DNA from: Terriglobia bacterium | Lineage (GTDB): Bacteria > Acidobacteriota > Terriglobia > Bryobacterales > Bryobacteraceae | NCBI GenBank assembly: GCA_020073615.1 | Contig: JAIQEX010000036.1 | Span: 1-49,682 of the forward strand | Reading direction: 5' to 3' | Length of the DNA: 49,682 nt | Part shown: piece after piece, positions 34,942-43,642 of the stretch | How positions within the stretch are numbered: the first letter of the stretch is position 1 | How the letters are laid out: every line of letters begins with the position of its first letter | The notes under the pieces: model-generated | Databases searched by the model: none | Told to the model about the DNA's origin: nothing | The model's input: the letters and a program-made list of their open reading frames with translations, nothing else | Program-made: the position numbers and the translations under genes

Positions 34942-35277
34942 GTGGACGTCGAGAGAACGATGGAGTTTATCCTGGAGCAACAGGCCAGACTGAGCGTGCA
35001 ACAGGAGAAGTCGGCGGAGCGACACGACAGGGAGATGGCGGGCATCCGGAACCAACTGCGGCGCGCCGTCGAATTGAGTGTGCGCGAAGCGCGCAGCGAG
35101 CGCCGGCGGCGTCAGGAGGCCGATGCGCGCCTGGAGGAAGCCGATGCGCGCCAGCAGGAGGCCGATGTGCGCCAGCAGGAGGCCGATGTGCGTCTGGAGG
35201 CCATGATCGACCGGATCGGACGGAAACTGGAGGGACTGATCGACGCCCTGCGCCACGGCGGCAACGGGGCTCATTAG
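34942..35277 (+). CDS. Coiled-coil protein, tandem paralogue 1
   Basis: A 111-residue charged helical protein without signal or membrane segment. It starts at a GTG (34942) with the conserved opening MDVERT. Near its centre, four seven-residue repeats run in sequence (EADARLE, EADARQQ, EADVRQQ, EADVRLE), giving a predicted coiled coil of residues 8-90. The ending LEGLIDALRHGGNGAH is almost identical in the second copy. A CACAATAA sequence upstream may be the -10 region. Proteins of this type are multi-copy in some Acidobacteriota to my knowledge; function is unknown. It follows the secretin gene by 36 bases and may share its transcript. Confidence 0.65.
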   Translation: MDVERTMEFILEQQARLSVQQEKSAERHDREMAGIRNQLRRAVELSVREARSERRRRQEADARLEEADARQQEADVRQQEADVRLEAMIDRIGRKLEGLIDALRHGGNGAH

Positions 35278-35361
35278 TGGGATCGGGCACCGCACTGGCT
35301 CCGGCATCCTCCTCCGACTCTCCTGTAGAGCACACCTCGCCATTCATGACACAATAGACAG

Positions 35362-35655
35362 GTGGACGTCGAGCGAACGATCGCGTTCATCCTGGAGCAC
35401 CAGGCAAAACTGAGTGTGCACCAGGAAAAGGCGGCGGAGTTGCACGACCGGGAGATGGCCGGCATCCGGGACCAACTGCGCCGCGCCGTCGAACTCAGTG
35501 TTCGCGAAGCGCGCAATGAGCGCAAGCGGCGCCAGGAGGCCGATGCACGCTTGCAGGAATCCGATTCGCGCCTGGAGGCAATGATCGACCGGATCGGACA
35601 AAAGCTGGAGGGCCTGATCGACGCCCTGCGCCACGGCGGCAACGGGGCTCATTAG
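35362..35655 (+). CDS. Coiled-coil protein, tandem paralogue 2
   Basis: A 97-residue copy of the protein at 34942-35277, beginning at a GTG (35362) with MDVERTIAF and ending LEGLIDALRHGGNGAH. It has only two central heptads (EADARLQ, ESDSRLE) where the first copy has four, which accounts exactly for the 14-residue difference. The upstream flank is also duplicated, shifted by 420 bases, and includes a degenerate relic of the secretin 3' end. Both copies keep open frames, so both are probably made. Confidence 0.65.
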   Translation: MDVERTIAFILEHQAKLSVHQEKAAELHDREMAGIRDQLRRAVELSVREARNERKRRQEADARLQESDSRLEAMIDRIGQKLEGLIDALRHGGNGAH

Positions 35656-35745
35656 CGGGACAGGCTTTCTGGCCGATGCGCAAAACGGTTCCGCAGCCCC
35701 GGCATAACGCCCCATTTCCGGCAGCGCATGCTATCATCCCCATCT

Positions 35746-36675
35746 ATGCCCGACTACGCCATCGGACTCGATCTCGGTGGAACCAACCTGCGCGCCGCGG
35801 CCATCGACCGCTCGGGGGTCATGCTCGATCACATCTCGGGGGCGACCAACTTCTCCGAAGGGCGTGAAGCCGTGCTGGCCGACATCGCCGCGGCCATTGT
35901 CAGACTGCGCGAAAAGCACGGCACCCCCGGCCTGGCCGGCATCGGCGTCGGAGTGCCCGGCTTCATCCGCATGAAGGAAGGGTTCATCACCGGCTCCAAC
36001 AACCTGCCGTACCTGGAAAATTTCCCGGTGCGCGACGAGATCTCGCGCCGCTTGGGCGCGCCCGTGATTCTCGAGAACGACGCCAACGCCGCCGCGCTCG
36101 GCGAAAAATGGATGGGCGCCGGCCGCGGCGTGGACGATCTGGTGCTGCTGACGCTCGGCACCGGCATCGGCGGCGGCATCGTCTCCGGCGGCAGGGTGCT
36201 GCGCGGTTTCGTGGGCATGGCGGGCGAGGTGGGCCATACCACCGTGGTGACCAACGGCAACCCCTGCGGCTGCGGCAACCAGGGCTGCCTGGAAAAGCAT
36301 GCCTCCGCCACCGCCGTCACCGCCATGGCGCAGCTCATGCAACTGGGCCACAACCTCACCTCGAAGGACGTGTACGAGATCGCCCGCCAGAGCGGCGAAG
36401 CGGGCGAAAAGGCGCGCACCATCTGGCGCGTCATGGGCGAAGCGCTGGGCATGTCGCTGGCGACGCTGGTGAACATTTTCAACTTCCCGCTGTATCTGCT
36501 GTCCGGAGGCGTGCTGCCGGCGTGGGAATTCTTCGCCCCGCACATGATGGCGACCCTCGAGCGCCGTTCCTTCACCTACCGCGCCACCAGGTCGGAAACG
36601 CGCATCGCCCAAGCCACGCTCGGCAACGAGGCCGGGCTGTACGGCGCGGCGTATTTGCCCTGGGTGGAGAAATAA
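35746..36675 (+). CDS. ROK-family sugar kinase, probable glucokinase
   Basis: A 309-residue kinase of the ROK family. The phosphate loop is DLGGTNLRAA (from residue 9). The substrate loop is ILENDANAAALGE with the catalytic Asp, followed by TLGTGIGGGIV. The zinc-binding signature is GEVGHTTVV plus CGCGNQGCLE. This set is that of glucokinase-type or N-acetylhexosamine-type ROK kinases; without structural comparison the sugar is not certain. The start was placed at the ATG at 35746, which gives the normal N terminus. An extended -10-like TGCTATCAT (35729-35737) precedes it closely. Confidence 0.88.
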   Translation: MPDYAIGLDLGGTNLRAAAIDRSGVMLDHISGATNFSEGREAVLADIAAAIVRLREKHGTPGLAGIGVGVPGFIRMKEGFITGSNNLPYLENFPVRDEISRRLGAPVILENDANAAALGEKWMGAGRGVDDLVLLTLGTGIGGGIVSGGRVLRGFVGMAGEVGHTTVVTNGNPCGCGNQGCLEKHASATAVTAMAQLMQLGHNLTSKDVYEIARQSGEAGEKARTIWRVMGEALGMSLATLVNIFNFPLYLLSGGVLPAWEFFAPHMMATLERRSFTYRATRSETRIAQATLGNEAGLYGAAYLPWVEK

Positions 36676-36701
36676 GGACCCTCGGCAGCCCGCCGTGATC
36701 G

Positions 36702-38267
36702 TTACCGCGGCCGCCGGAACTCCCACGCTTCATACATGTAGCGCGGCGAGCCGCGCCACTCTTCGTGATGCAGCATGGCCAGCGCGCGCAGGATCGCCAG
36801 ATGGGTTGGCGAGAACGGAACATAAGGATGCAGGGTGCGGTTGTACCAGTTCGTCCTCATGTCTTGTTCCAGCTTCGTAAGCGCCTGGCCGGCGGAAAGA
36901 TCGTGCGGATTGCGCAAAAACCAGACATGCTGAATGTTGGTTTTCCGCAGCTCTGCAAGGGCAGCGGCCACGGACTCCGGCGTGGTGAGCACGTGGACCT
37001 CGAATGTCCTCGGGAGGTAATACTGAAGCACGCTGCCATCCAGGTTCAGGCCGTCGATCCAGACCACCGTGTTCTCGGGGGCGGAGCGATGCACGATTTC
37101 GCTGGCGATCTCTCGATGCGGCGCCAGGTAACCGATATTGAGAATGTCCCGGGCGCCGAAATAGCCCGACACGCCCGCGAGATTCGCTAAGAAAAGCAGC
37201 ACGCCCAAAACCATTCCGGACCGCGGTTTGGATGAGATACCCGCCGCGGCCGCGAGCACAAACACCGGCAATAGAAACAGCAGGCGCGCGCCCATGAACG
37301 GATAGGTTACCCAGCGCGTTGCGCCCAGATACGCAACCCCGGCCGCCGCGGCGGCAGGCGCCACCCAGGACCAGCGCAACCGCGCGCCGGAATAGACCAG
37401 CCACGCGTAGGGCAACGCCAGAAGGACGGTCAGCGGCAGCAGCCAGATGGGAATGGCTTCGCCGAACGCGAACGAGTACCACCAGTAGCCCAGCTTGAGA
37501 GCCTGCTCCGTCCAGACATTGCCGGTGAGCGCGTACACGCTCATTCGCCCCCAGTTATGCAGTGCGCCACCGAGGGTAATCAGCCAGGGTAGGTACGCGA
37601 CCGCCACCAGGGCGTTGGGCAGAAGCCATGTTTTCCAGAAACTCCGCCCGCTCTGCCGCATGCGCCAGACCAGAAGGACATTGGCGCCCGCCAGGACCGC
37701 GATGCCGGGAAGATAGTGCGTGTAGAGCAGTGCGGTCAACGATACGGTGAAGGCCCATAGCCGCTTCGGCCGCGGATCTTCGGCGAACTCGACTGCGAAC
37801 CAGATCGCGGCCGCGGACAGGAAGACCTGCATGCTGTAAGACCGGGCCATCCGGCTGTAAAGCAGCAGGCACGGAGAGAACACCCACAGCATCAGAAACC
37901 AGGCGCGGACCTCTTCCGAGGCGCTCCGCAGCCACCGCCGCTCGATGAACATCGTAGTCAGTACCGCGAAGACCACCGACAGCAGCCGCAAGCGCACCAG
38001 AGGATCGGAACCGAGCGGCAGCTTACTCCACCAGTGCGCCAGCAGGAAGTAGAGCGGCGGATGAATGTCATTCCGAACGGCTGCAATAATCTGCGCCGGG
38101 CTCCCGGTCACGATGGAGACCGTGAACCTTTCGTCGCCCCACATCGGCAGCAGGCTCAGATGGATCGCGGAAAGGACGGATTGCACTACGACAGCCGCCC
38201 ACAACGTGCGCACACGCTGGCGCCGGACATCGTGGGCGCCCGCCGGCTGGGCCACAGTCTCAGGCAC
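36702..38267 (-). CDS. Family-39-like membrane glycosyltransferase
   Basis: A 521-residue integral membrane protein with about 11 helices. Between the first helix and the second lies a periplasmic loop with the conserved acidic motif GDERFTVSIV. Next comes DIHPPLYFLLAHWW, a hallmark of the GT39/ArnT/PMT group that uses lipid-linked sugars. A C-terminal soluble domain of about 150 residues follows. The acceptor is unknown. The start is a GTG at 38267, 10 bases after the pepD stop with a GAGCGG element before it; the longer frame would overlap pepD. Tight spacing suggests cotranscription with pepD. Confidence 0.82.
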   Translation of the reverse strand: MPETVAQPAGAHDVRRQRVRTLWAAVVVQSVLSAIHLSLLPMWGDERFTVSIVTGSPAQIIAAVRNDIHPPLYFLLAHWWSKLPLGSDPLVRLRLLSVVFAVLTTMFIERRWLRSASEEVRAWFLMLWVFSPCLLLYSRMARSYSMQVFLSAAAIWFAVEFAEDPRPKRLWAFTVSLTALLYTHYLPGIAVLAGANVLLVWRMRQSGRSFWKTWLLPNALVAVAYLPWLITLGGALHNWGRMSVYALTGNVWTEQALKLGYWWYSFAFGEAIPIWLLPLTVLLALPYAWLVYSGARLRWSWVAPAAAAAGVAYLGATRWVTYPFMGARLLFLLPVFVLAAAAGISSKPRSGMVLGVLLFLANLAGVSGYFGARDILNIGYLAPHREIASEIVHRSAPENTVVWIDGLNLDGSVLQYYLPRTFEVHVLTTPESVAAALAELRKTNIQHVWFLRNPHDLSAGQALTKLEQDMRTNWYNRTLHPYVPFSPTHLAILRALAMLHHEEWRGSPRYMYEAWEFRRPR

Positions 38268-38277
38268 GGGCGCCCGC

Positions 38278-39726
38278 TCAGAGCCGCTCGAGGAAGCCCG
38301 TGAGGAACCGGTAGAACGGCTCCACGGAAGAGATTTTGAGCCGCTCGCTGGGACTGTGAACGTCCACGATGTGCGGTCCAAACGAAATCATTTGCATGCC
38401 CGGATGTTTTTCGCCGATCACGCCGCACTCGAGGCCGGCGTGCATGGCGACGAGCCCGGGGTCGGTGCCCAGGATTTCCTGGTGCGCCGCCTTGGCCATG
38501 CGCACGATATCGCTCGAGGGCTCGGGCTTCCAGCCGGGGTAGCCGCCGGTCTGCTCCACCGCGAAACCGGCCAATTGCAGGACCGTGGCGACCATGCGGG
38601 CGGCGGCCAGCTTGCTGCTGGCGATGGCGCTGCGTTGGTTGGTCTCGATTTCGGCCTCGTCCTCTTTAGTGGAAACTATGGCCAGGTTGGTGGACGTCTG
38701 GACCAGCCCGGGGATGTCGGGGCTCATGGCCAGCATGCCATGGTGCAGGCTGGCCAGCAAACCGGCGAGCATGGCGGCATCGGCATCGGCCAGGACCTGC
38801 CGCGGGCGCGCGGCGCTTTCGACCGTAATGCGCAGCCCGGAATCGAATCCCCCCAGCTCCGGCCGGATCTCCGCTTCGAGCGCGGCCACGAGCGATCGCA
38901 GCTCCGGCTCGCGGGCGCCCTCGAGCACTACGGTGGCGGAGGCTTCGCGCGGGATGGCGTTGCGCTTGCTGCCGCCCTTCATTTCGGCGACGGCCAGCGG
39001 CAGGCGCTCCATCAGGGTCCGGAGCACGCGGCCGAGAATGCGCAGGGCGTTGCCGCGGCCCTTGTTGATATCGAGACCGGAGTGCCCGCCTTGCAGTCCG
39101 GAGACTTTCACGCGCCACCCTTCGCCCGCGGGCGCGGGCCGCCGCGCGATCTTACGCCGCGCCACCGTATTGAGACCGCCCGCGCAGCCGATGCAAAGGG
39201 TGCCTTCCTCCTCGCCATCCAGGTTCAGGAAGTAGCGGGAATGGAGCAGCCCGTTGGGAAACTCCGAGGCGCCGGTCAGGCCGCTCTCCTCGTCGATGGT
39301 GAAGACGAACTCCAGCGGCCCGTGGGCCACATCCTCGCTCTCCATCACCGCCAGCGCCGCGGCTGCGCCGACGCCATTGTCGGCGCCCAGCGTGGTGCCG
39401 TCCGCCTTCAACCAGTCGCCATCGCGGACCAGGCGGATGGGATCGGTGTCGAAATTGTGGGCCGTGCCTTCGTTCTTTTCGCAGACCATGTCCAGGTGGC
39501 CCTGCAAGGCGGCCGTGATGGCCCCCTCGCGGCCGGGCCGGGCGGGCTTGCGGACGACGACGTTGCCCACCCGATCCTGGACGGCTTCCAGGCCCAGGCG
39601 GCCCGCCAGATCGAGCACATACTGGCGCGCCGCGGCTTCCTTCTCGGAAGCGCGGGGTATGGCTGCGAGAGCCGCGAAGTGCCGGAACACGTTCTTGGGC
39701 TCCAGGTTTTGCAGTGCAGTTTCCAT
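38278..39726 (-). CDS. pepD: Cytosolic aminoacyl-histidine dipeptidase PepD, M20C
   Basis: A 482-residue di-zinc aminopeptidase that splits dipeptides, in E. coli preferring Xaa-His such as carnosine. The ligands are in QGHLDMVCEK (His77, Asp79), LGADNGVG (Asp116), and DEESGLTG (catalytic Glu146 and ligand Glu147), with later Asp and His (DVHSPSERL) near the end. There is no signal peptide. A repeat unit (39729-39758) lies directly upstream of the ATG and contains a TAGAAT-like -10 on the minus strand. The GT39 gene follows 10 bases after its stop. Confidence 0.93.
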   Translation of the reverse strand: METALQNLEPKNVFRHFAALAAIPRASEKEAAARQYVLDLAGRLGLEAVQDRVGNVVVRKPARPGREGAITAALQGHLDMVCEKNEGTAHNFDTDPIRLVRDGDWLKADGTTLGADNGVGAAAALAVMESEDVAHGPLEFVFTIDEESGLTGASEFPNGLLHSRYFLNLDGEEEGTLCIGCAGGLNTVARRKIARRPAPAGEGWRVKVSGLQGGHSGLDINKGRGNALRILGRVLRTLMERLPLAVAEMKGGSKRNAIPREASATVVLEGAREPELRSLVAALEAEIRPELGGFDSGLRITVESAARPRQVLADADAAMLAGLLASLHHGMLAMSPDIPGLVQTSTNLAIVSTKEDEAEIETNQRSAIASSKLAAARMVATVLQLAGFAVEQTGGYPGWKPEPSSDIVRMAKAAHQEILGTDPGLVAMHAGLECGVIGEKHPGMQMISFGPHIVDVHSPSERLKISSVEPFYRFLTGFLERL

Positions 39727-39728
39727 AA

Positions 39729-39758
39729 GCGTCTCAATGACGGATCAATTCTACATCG
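39729..39758. repeat. Copy 1 of a 30-base direct repeat
   Basis: GCGTCTCAATGACGGATCAA and the ten bases after it recur at 40119-40148 with 28 of 30 identities. This copy lies right before the pepD start and may contain its promoter (minus-strand TAGAAT). Confidence 0.75.
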
Positions 39759-40118
39759 TAACAGCGGACCACGCGCCGCAGCATTTAGAATTTCGGAATG
39801 CCCCGGCCCCGGCCCCGGTTACCGGACGCGTGCCGATAGTGAACGCAAGCCGCCGCAGATGTGCCGTTCCGGTTGAGCTGGCGGCGACAAGCAAACTGGC
39901 CGTGCGTCCGGCTATCGGAGACGTGAACGTTGTTCTGGGTTGCCATGGCGCCCGCCAGCTCCAGCGCACCGTATCCGGAGCGGGTGTCAATACCGAAGTC
40001 GATGTCCCCGAAATCGTCAGGAACCGGCGCAGGATAAACGCGGCCCAACGTGATTCTGGATGAACTCGCGACCGTGCTGCGCGACGGCTTCGCGTAGGAG
40101 GCCTGCCGGCTGCACTTT
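39759..40118. other. 360-base gene-free segment between two direct repeats
   Basis: No gene is supported here. A minus-strand frame of about 87 codons (39785-40048) is open but has no recognisable domain and no good start. The segment lies exactly between two near-identical 30-base repeats, so it may be an inserted or duplicated stretch that has decayed. Confidence 0.35.
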
Positions 40119-40148
40119 GCGTCTCAATGACCGATCAATTCCACATCG
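40119..40148. repeat. Copy 2 of the 30-base direct repeat
   Basis: Begins GCGTCTCAATGACCGATCAA and matches 39729-39758 except at two positions. It lies about 10 bases after the purH stop on the minus strand. Confidence 0.75.
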
Positions 40149-40157
40149 GAATGCAAC

Positions 40158-41684
40158 CTAATGCCGGAAGTGCCGCACGCCGGTGAAGACCATGGCCGCT
40201 CCCAGGCGGTCGGCCGCGGCGATCGCTTCCTCGTCGCGCACCGATCCGCCGGGCTGGATGAACGCTGTCACGCCGTGCTTCGCGGCCTCCTCCACGCCAT
40301 CGGCGAAGGGAAAGAACGCGTCCGATGCCACCGCGGTCCCCGCCAGCGGAAGCACCGCCTTCATGGCGCCCAAACGTACCGAGTCCACGCGGCTCATCTG
40401 GCCGGCGCCGATACCCACGGTCTGGCCGGCGCGCGCGTAGACGATGGCGTTCGATTTTACATGCTTGGCCACGCGCCACGCGAAGGCGAGCGCTTCCCAT
40501 TCCTCCTCCGTCGGCGCCCGGCGGGTCTTCACCACCGCCGCGGCGCGCTCGAACGCCGCCTCGTCCACGGTCTGCGCCAGAAAGCCGCCGGAGATCGATT
40601 TCACGGCCAGCGCGTCGCGGCCCGGCGCCACGCGCATCAGCCGCAGATTCTTCTTCGCCGCCAGCGCCGCCCGCGCCTCCACGGTATAGTCCGGCGCCGC
40701 AATGGCCTCGAGGAAGGTCTTGGCCATCTCGCGCGCGGTCTCCCCATCCACCGCCCGGTTTACGCCGATCACGCCGCCGAACGCCGACACCGGATCGCAC
40801 TCCAGCGCTTTGCGGTACGCCTCGGCGAGCGTGGCCTGCTCGGCGCAGCCGCAGGGATTGGTGTGCTTGACGATGGCCGCCGCGGGCGCCGCGAATTCCG
40901 CGGCCAGTTGCCACGCCGCATCCATGTCCACCAGGTTGTTGTAGGAAAGTTCCTTGCCCTGCAACTGCTCCGCGCCCGCGATGCCCACGCCGCGCGTGCC
41001 ATAGAGCGCCGCCCTCTGGTGCGGGTTTTCGCCGTACCGCAAATCGGCCAGCTTGGGAACCCGCAGGCTCAATTCGTGCGGCAGCGGGGTATCCGCCTCT
41101 TCCCGCTCCAGCCGCGAGCTGATGGCCAGATCGTACTCCGCCGTGGTGCGAAACGCCTTCTTAGCCAGGCGCCATCGCGTCTCGCGCGAAAGGCCGCCGG
41201 CGGCTCGCAACTCCTCGACGACGCCGCCATAGTCGGCCGGTGACACCACCACCGCGACATCCTCGAAGTTCTTCGCCGCGGCGCGGATCATGGTGGGACC
41301 GCCGATATCGATGTTCTCGATCAGCTCCTCCAGGGTGGCCCCCTGCTTCGCCGCCACGTCCGCGAAGCGGTAGAGGTTCACCACCACCAGGTCGATGGGC
41401 GCAATCTCCTGTTCGGCGAGCGCCTGCATGTGCTCCGCGCGGGCGCGCATGGCCAGAATGCCGCCCGCGATTTTCGGGTGCAGGGTCTTGACCCGGCCGT
41501 CCAGCATTTCGGGAAACCCGGTCACCGCGGAGACGTCGCGCACCGGAATGCCCGCTTCGCGGATGAGCCGCGCCGTGCCCCCGGTGGAGATCAGCTCCAC
41601 TTGCAGGGCCGTCAATTCGCGGGCGAATACTACGATGCCGGTTTTATCGGTGACGCTGAGGATGGCACGGCGAATATTGTGCAT
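40158..41684 (-). CDS. purH: Bifunctional AICAR transformylase/IMP cyclohydrolase PurH
   Basis: A 508-residue enzyme doing the last two steps of purine nucleotide synthesis. The N-terminal cyclohydrolase domain shows SVTDKTG and STGGTARLIREAG. The transformylase domain shows RYGENPHQRAALY and KHTNPCGCAEQ with the catalytic Lys-His. The C-terminal core carries SDAFFPFADG and ends FTGVRHFRH. Length and motifs are normal. The sulfite/nitrite reductase gene upstream ends 34 bases before its start on the same strand. Confidence 0.96.
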   Translation of the reverse strand: MHNIRRAILSVTDKTGIVVFARELTALQVELISTGGTARLIREAGIPVRDVSAVTGFPEMLDGRVKTLHPKIAGGILAMRARAEHMQALAEQEIAPIDLVVVNLYRFADVAAKQGATLEELIENIDIGGPTMIRAAAKNFEDVAVVVSPADYGGVVEELRAAGGLSRETRWRLAKKAFRTTAEYDLAISSRLEREEADTPLPHELSLRVPKLADLRYGENPHQRAALYGTRGVGIAGAEQLQGKELSYNNLVDMDAAWQLAAEFAAPAAAIVKHTNPCGCAEQATLAEAYRKALECDPVSAFGGVIGVNRAVDGETAREMAKTFLEAIAAPDYTVEARAALAAKKNLRLMRVAPGRDALAVKSISGGFLAQTVDEAAFERAAAVVKTRRAPTEEEWEALAFAWRVAKHVKSNAIVYARAGQTVGIGAGQMSRVDSVRLGAMKAVLPLAGTAVASDAFFPFADGVEEAAKHGVTAFIQPGGSVRDEEAIAAADRLGAAMVFTGVRHFRH

Positions 41685-41718
41685 CTATGGCACGATAACA
41701 TGGGCCGCCGGCCAAGCC

Positions 41719-43500
41719 TCACGCCGCGCACTCTCCGCGGCCCAGGGCGAGCGAGTAGGCTTCGTCGTCGCCCCAGTCCTGGTAGATCTCCGGGAATAGC
41801 TCCGCCGGTTTGGCCAGGTCGTTGGTCATCTCGCGGAAGGTCTCTACCTTGTGGCGCATGACGTACTGCCTAAAGGATTCGCCGTCCCTCCGCTGGGCGA
41901 TGAAGTGGTCCAGCACGCGTGTTACCGCTAGCGGCGCCAGGCGGGCCGGAATGGATTGCACCGCGAGTCCGAAGCGCATGATCCCCTGCTCATCGTAGCC
42001 TCCGCCCAGCAGCATCTGGTAGTAAGGTACTTCCTTGCCGTCGATCTTGCGCGCGTTGCCGTAGAAGCCGAGATCGGCCACCCAGTGATGCCCGCAGGAA
42101 TTCGGGCATCCGCTCACTTTGATCGATAGCCGCTTCACGAGCGGGTCGTCGTACTGCCGCGCCGCCTCTTCCAGCGCCGCTCCCAGGTTCATCGACTTGG
42201 TCAGCGCCAGGTTGCACGAGTATGCGCCGGGGCACGTGGTGACGTCGGTAATTTCGCGTGCGCCCGCCTCCGCCAGCCCCAGTTCCTTCAGCGCGGCGTA
42301 CACCTGCGGCAGCCGGCCCAGCGGCAGGAACGCCAGCAGCAGGTTCTGTTGAATGGTCAGCCGCGCCAGGCCGTCGCCGACCGCGCCCGCAATGCGCGCC
42401 ACGCCGCGCAACTGGCGGCTGAGAATATTGCCCTGGGCGATTTTCACGGTCACCGCGGCGTAGCCGGGCTGCTTCTGTTCCGCCACGTTGCTCCGGCGCC
42501 ACGCATCGTATGCGGCATCGCCCGAGCGCCGCGCGTTCACCACCGGCAGCAGCGCGCCCGTGCCCAGCGGCGGCGGTTGCGACTGGTATCCGCCGAACTC
42601 CTCCGGGACCCTCTCCGGCCAGGCAATCCCGCCGTTGACGAGAATATCGGCGTATTCCATCTCCACCCGCTCCTTCAGCCAGGCGAACCCGCGCTCGCGC
42701 ATCACGAACTTCAATCGTGCCAGATTCTTGTTGCGCCGGTTTCCATATTGGTTGAATACGCGGATCACGGCCTCGCACTTGTTCAGCAGGCGCTCCTCGG
42801 GAACGAATTCGTCGAGGAGTTGCGCCTCGGTGGGCAGCGGTCCCAGGCCCCCCGCGATGGCCATGCGGAAGCCGCGCCGGCCGTGGCGCTCCACCGCCCG
42901 CAGGCCGATATCGTGAATCGCGCCCGCCGCGCAGTCGCTGCCGCGGCAGCCATCGAAAGCGATCTTGAATTTGCGCGGCAGGTTGGCGGTGAGGTCCTTG
43001 CGCAAGAAAGCATAGGCGAGACGCTGCGCGTAGGGCCGCACGTCGAAGACTTCGTCGCGCGCGATCCCCGTCCACGGGCACGCGGTCACGTTGCGCACCG
43101 TGTTGTAGCAGGCTTCGCGCGTGGTCAGCCCTACGTCCGCCAGCAGATGCATGAGCCCGGGCACGCGGCCGAGCGGCACGAAATGGTACTGCATGTCCTG
43201 CCGCGTGGTCAGGTGTCCGCGCCCTCCGCCGAACTCGTCGGCGATGCGCCCCAGTTGTTCCAGTTGCCGCGCCGTCAGCAGGCCGCCCGGAATCTTCGAG
43301 CGCACCATCTGCACGCCGGGCTGCCGCTGCCCGTAGATGCCGTGCTTCAGACGGAACGGGCGGAACTCGTCCTCCGTGATCTCGCCCGCTACGAACCGTT
43401 GCGCCTGCCGCCGGAAATTCTCGATCTCTTCCCGCACGGTGCGGTCGTGGGTGATCTCCAGCTCTTCGCTTTCCCCTGGGGCCATGCTGCCGGCGGCCAT
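41719..43500 (-). CDS. Siroheme nitrite/sulfite reductase
   Basis: A 593-residue enzyme that reduces nitrite or sulfite by six electrons using siroheme and a 4Fe-4S cluster. The cluster ligands are CPGAYSC (C-x5-C) in the segment DVTTCPGAYSCNLALTKS and CPNSC (C-x3-C) in KVSGCPNSCGHHW. Two ferredoxin-like half domains are present, the first with RGGGHLTTRQD-like residues (GRGHLTTRQDMQYHF). Motifs do not separate sulfite from nitrite specificity; with no nitrate genes nearby, assimilatory sulfite reduction is as likely. ATG 43500 has AAGGGG 6 bases upstream. A palindrome at 43514-43530 overlaps the leader. Confidence 0.9.
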   Translation of the reverse strand: MAAGSMAPGESEELEITHDRTVREEIENFRRQAQRFVAGEITEDEFRPFRLKHGIYGQRQPGVQMVRSKIPGGLLTARQLEQLGRIADEFGGGRGHLTTRQDMQYHFVPLGRVPGLMHLLADVGLTTREACYNTVRNVTACPWTGIARDEVFDVRPYAQRLAYAFLRKDLTANLPRKFKIAFDGCRGSDCAAGAIHDIGLRAVERHGRRGFRMAIAGGLGPLPTEAQLLDEFVPEERLLNKCEAVIRVFNQYGNRRNKNLARLKFVMRERGFAWLKERVEMEYADILVNGGIAWPERVPEEFGGYQSQPPPLGTGALLPVVNARRSGDAAYDAWRRSNVAEQKQPGYAAVTVKIAQGNILSRQLRGVARIAGAVGDGLARLTIQQNLLLAFLPLGRLPQVYAALKELGLAEAGAREITDVTTCPGAYSCNLALTKSMNLGAALEEAARQYDDPLVKRLSIKVSGCPNSCGHHWVADLGFYGNARKIDGKEVPYYQMLLGGGYDEQGIMRFGLAVQSIPARLAPLAVTRVLDHFIAQRRDGESFRQYVMRHKVETFREMTNDLAKPAELFPEIYQDWGDDEAYSLALGRGECAA

Positions 43501-43513
43501 AATTACCCCTTTC

Positions 43514-43530
43514 ACGATAGAGATTATCGT
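43514..43530. promoter_or_regulatory. Candidate operator upstream of the siroheme reductase
   Basis: ACGATAGAGATTATCGT has perfect six-base arms (ACGATA/TATCGT) around GAGAT. It lies 14 bases from the reductase ATG, so a bound protein would block transcription or ribosome entry. Its size resembles sites of small dimeric repressors such as Rrf2-type proteins, but the regulator cannot be named. Confidence 0.45.
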
Positions 43531-43642
43531 AATTGCCGGCACGTCGCAATTCAGGGGCCGGGAATGTAAATATTTTCACAAACGCAAGGGCCCATTCGGC
43601 GTATGATTATCCTGGAAGCGTGTGCTGCTAAGGAGGCCGCAA

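Noticed and set aside
35110-35200. Regular 21-base repeats, briefly considered as a small CRISPR-like array
   Set aside because: The repeats have no spacers and encode coiled-coil heptads in frame.
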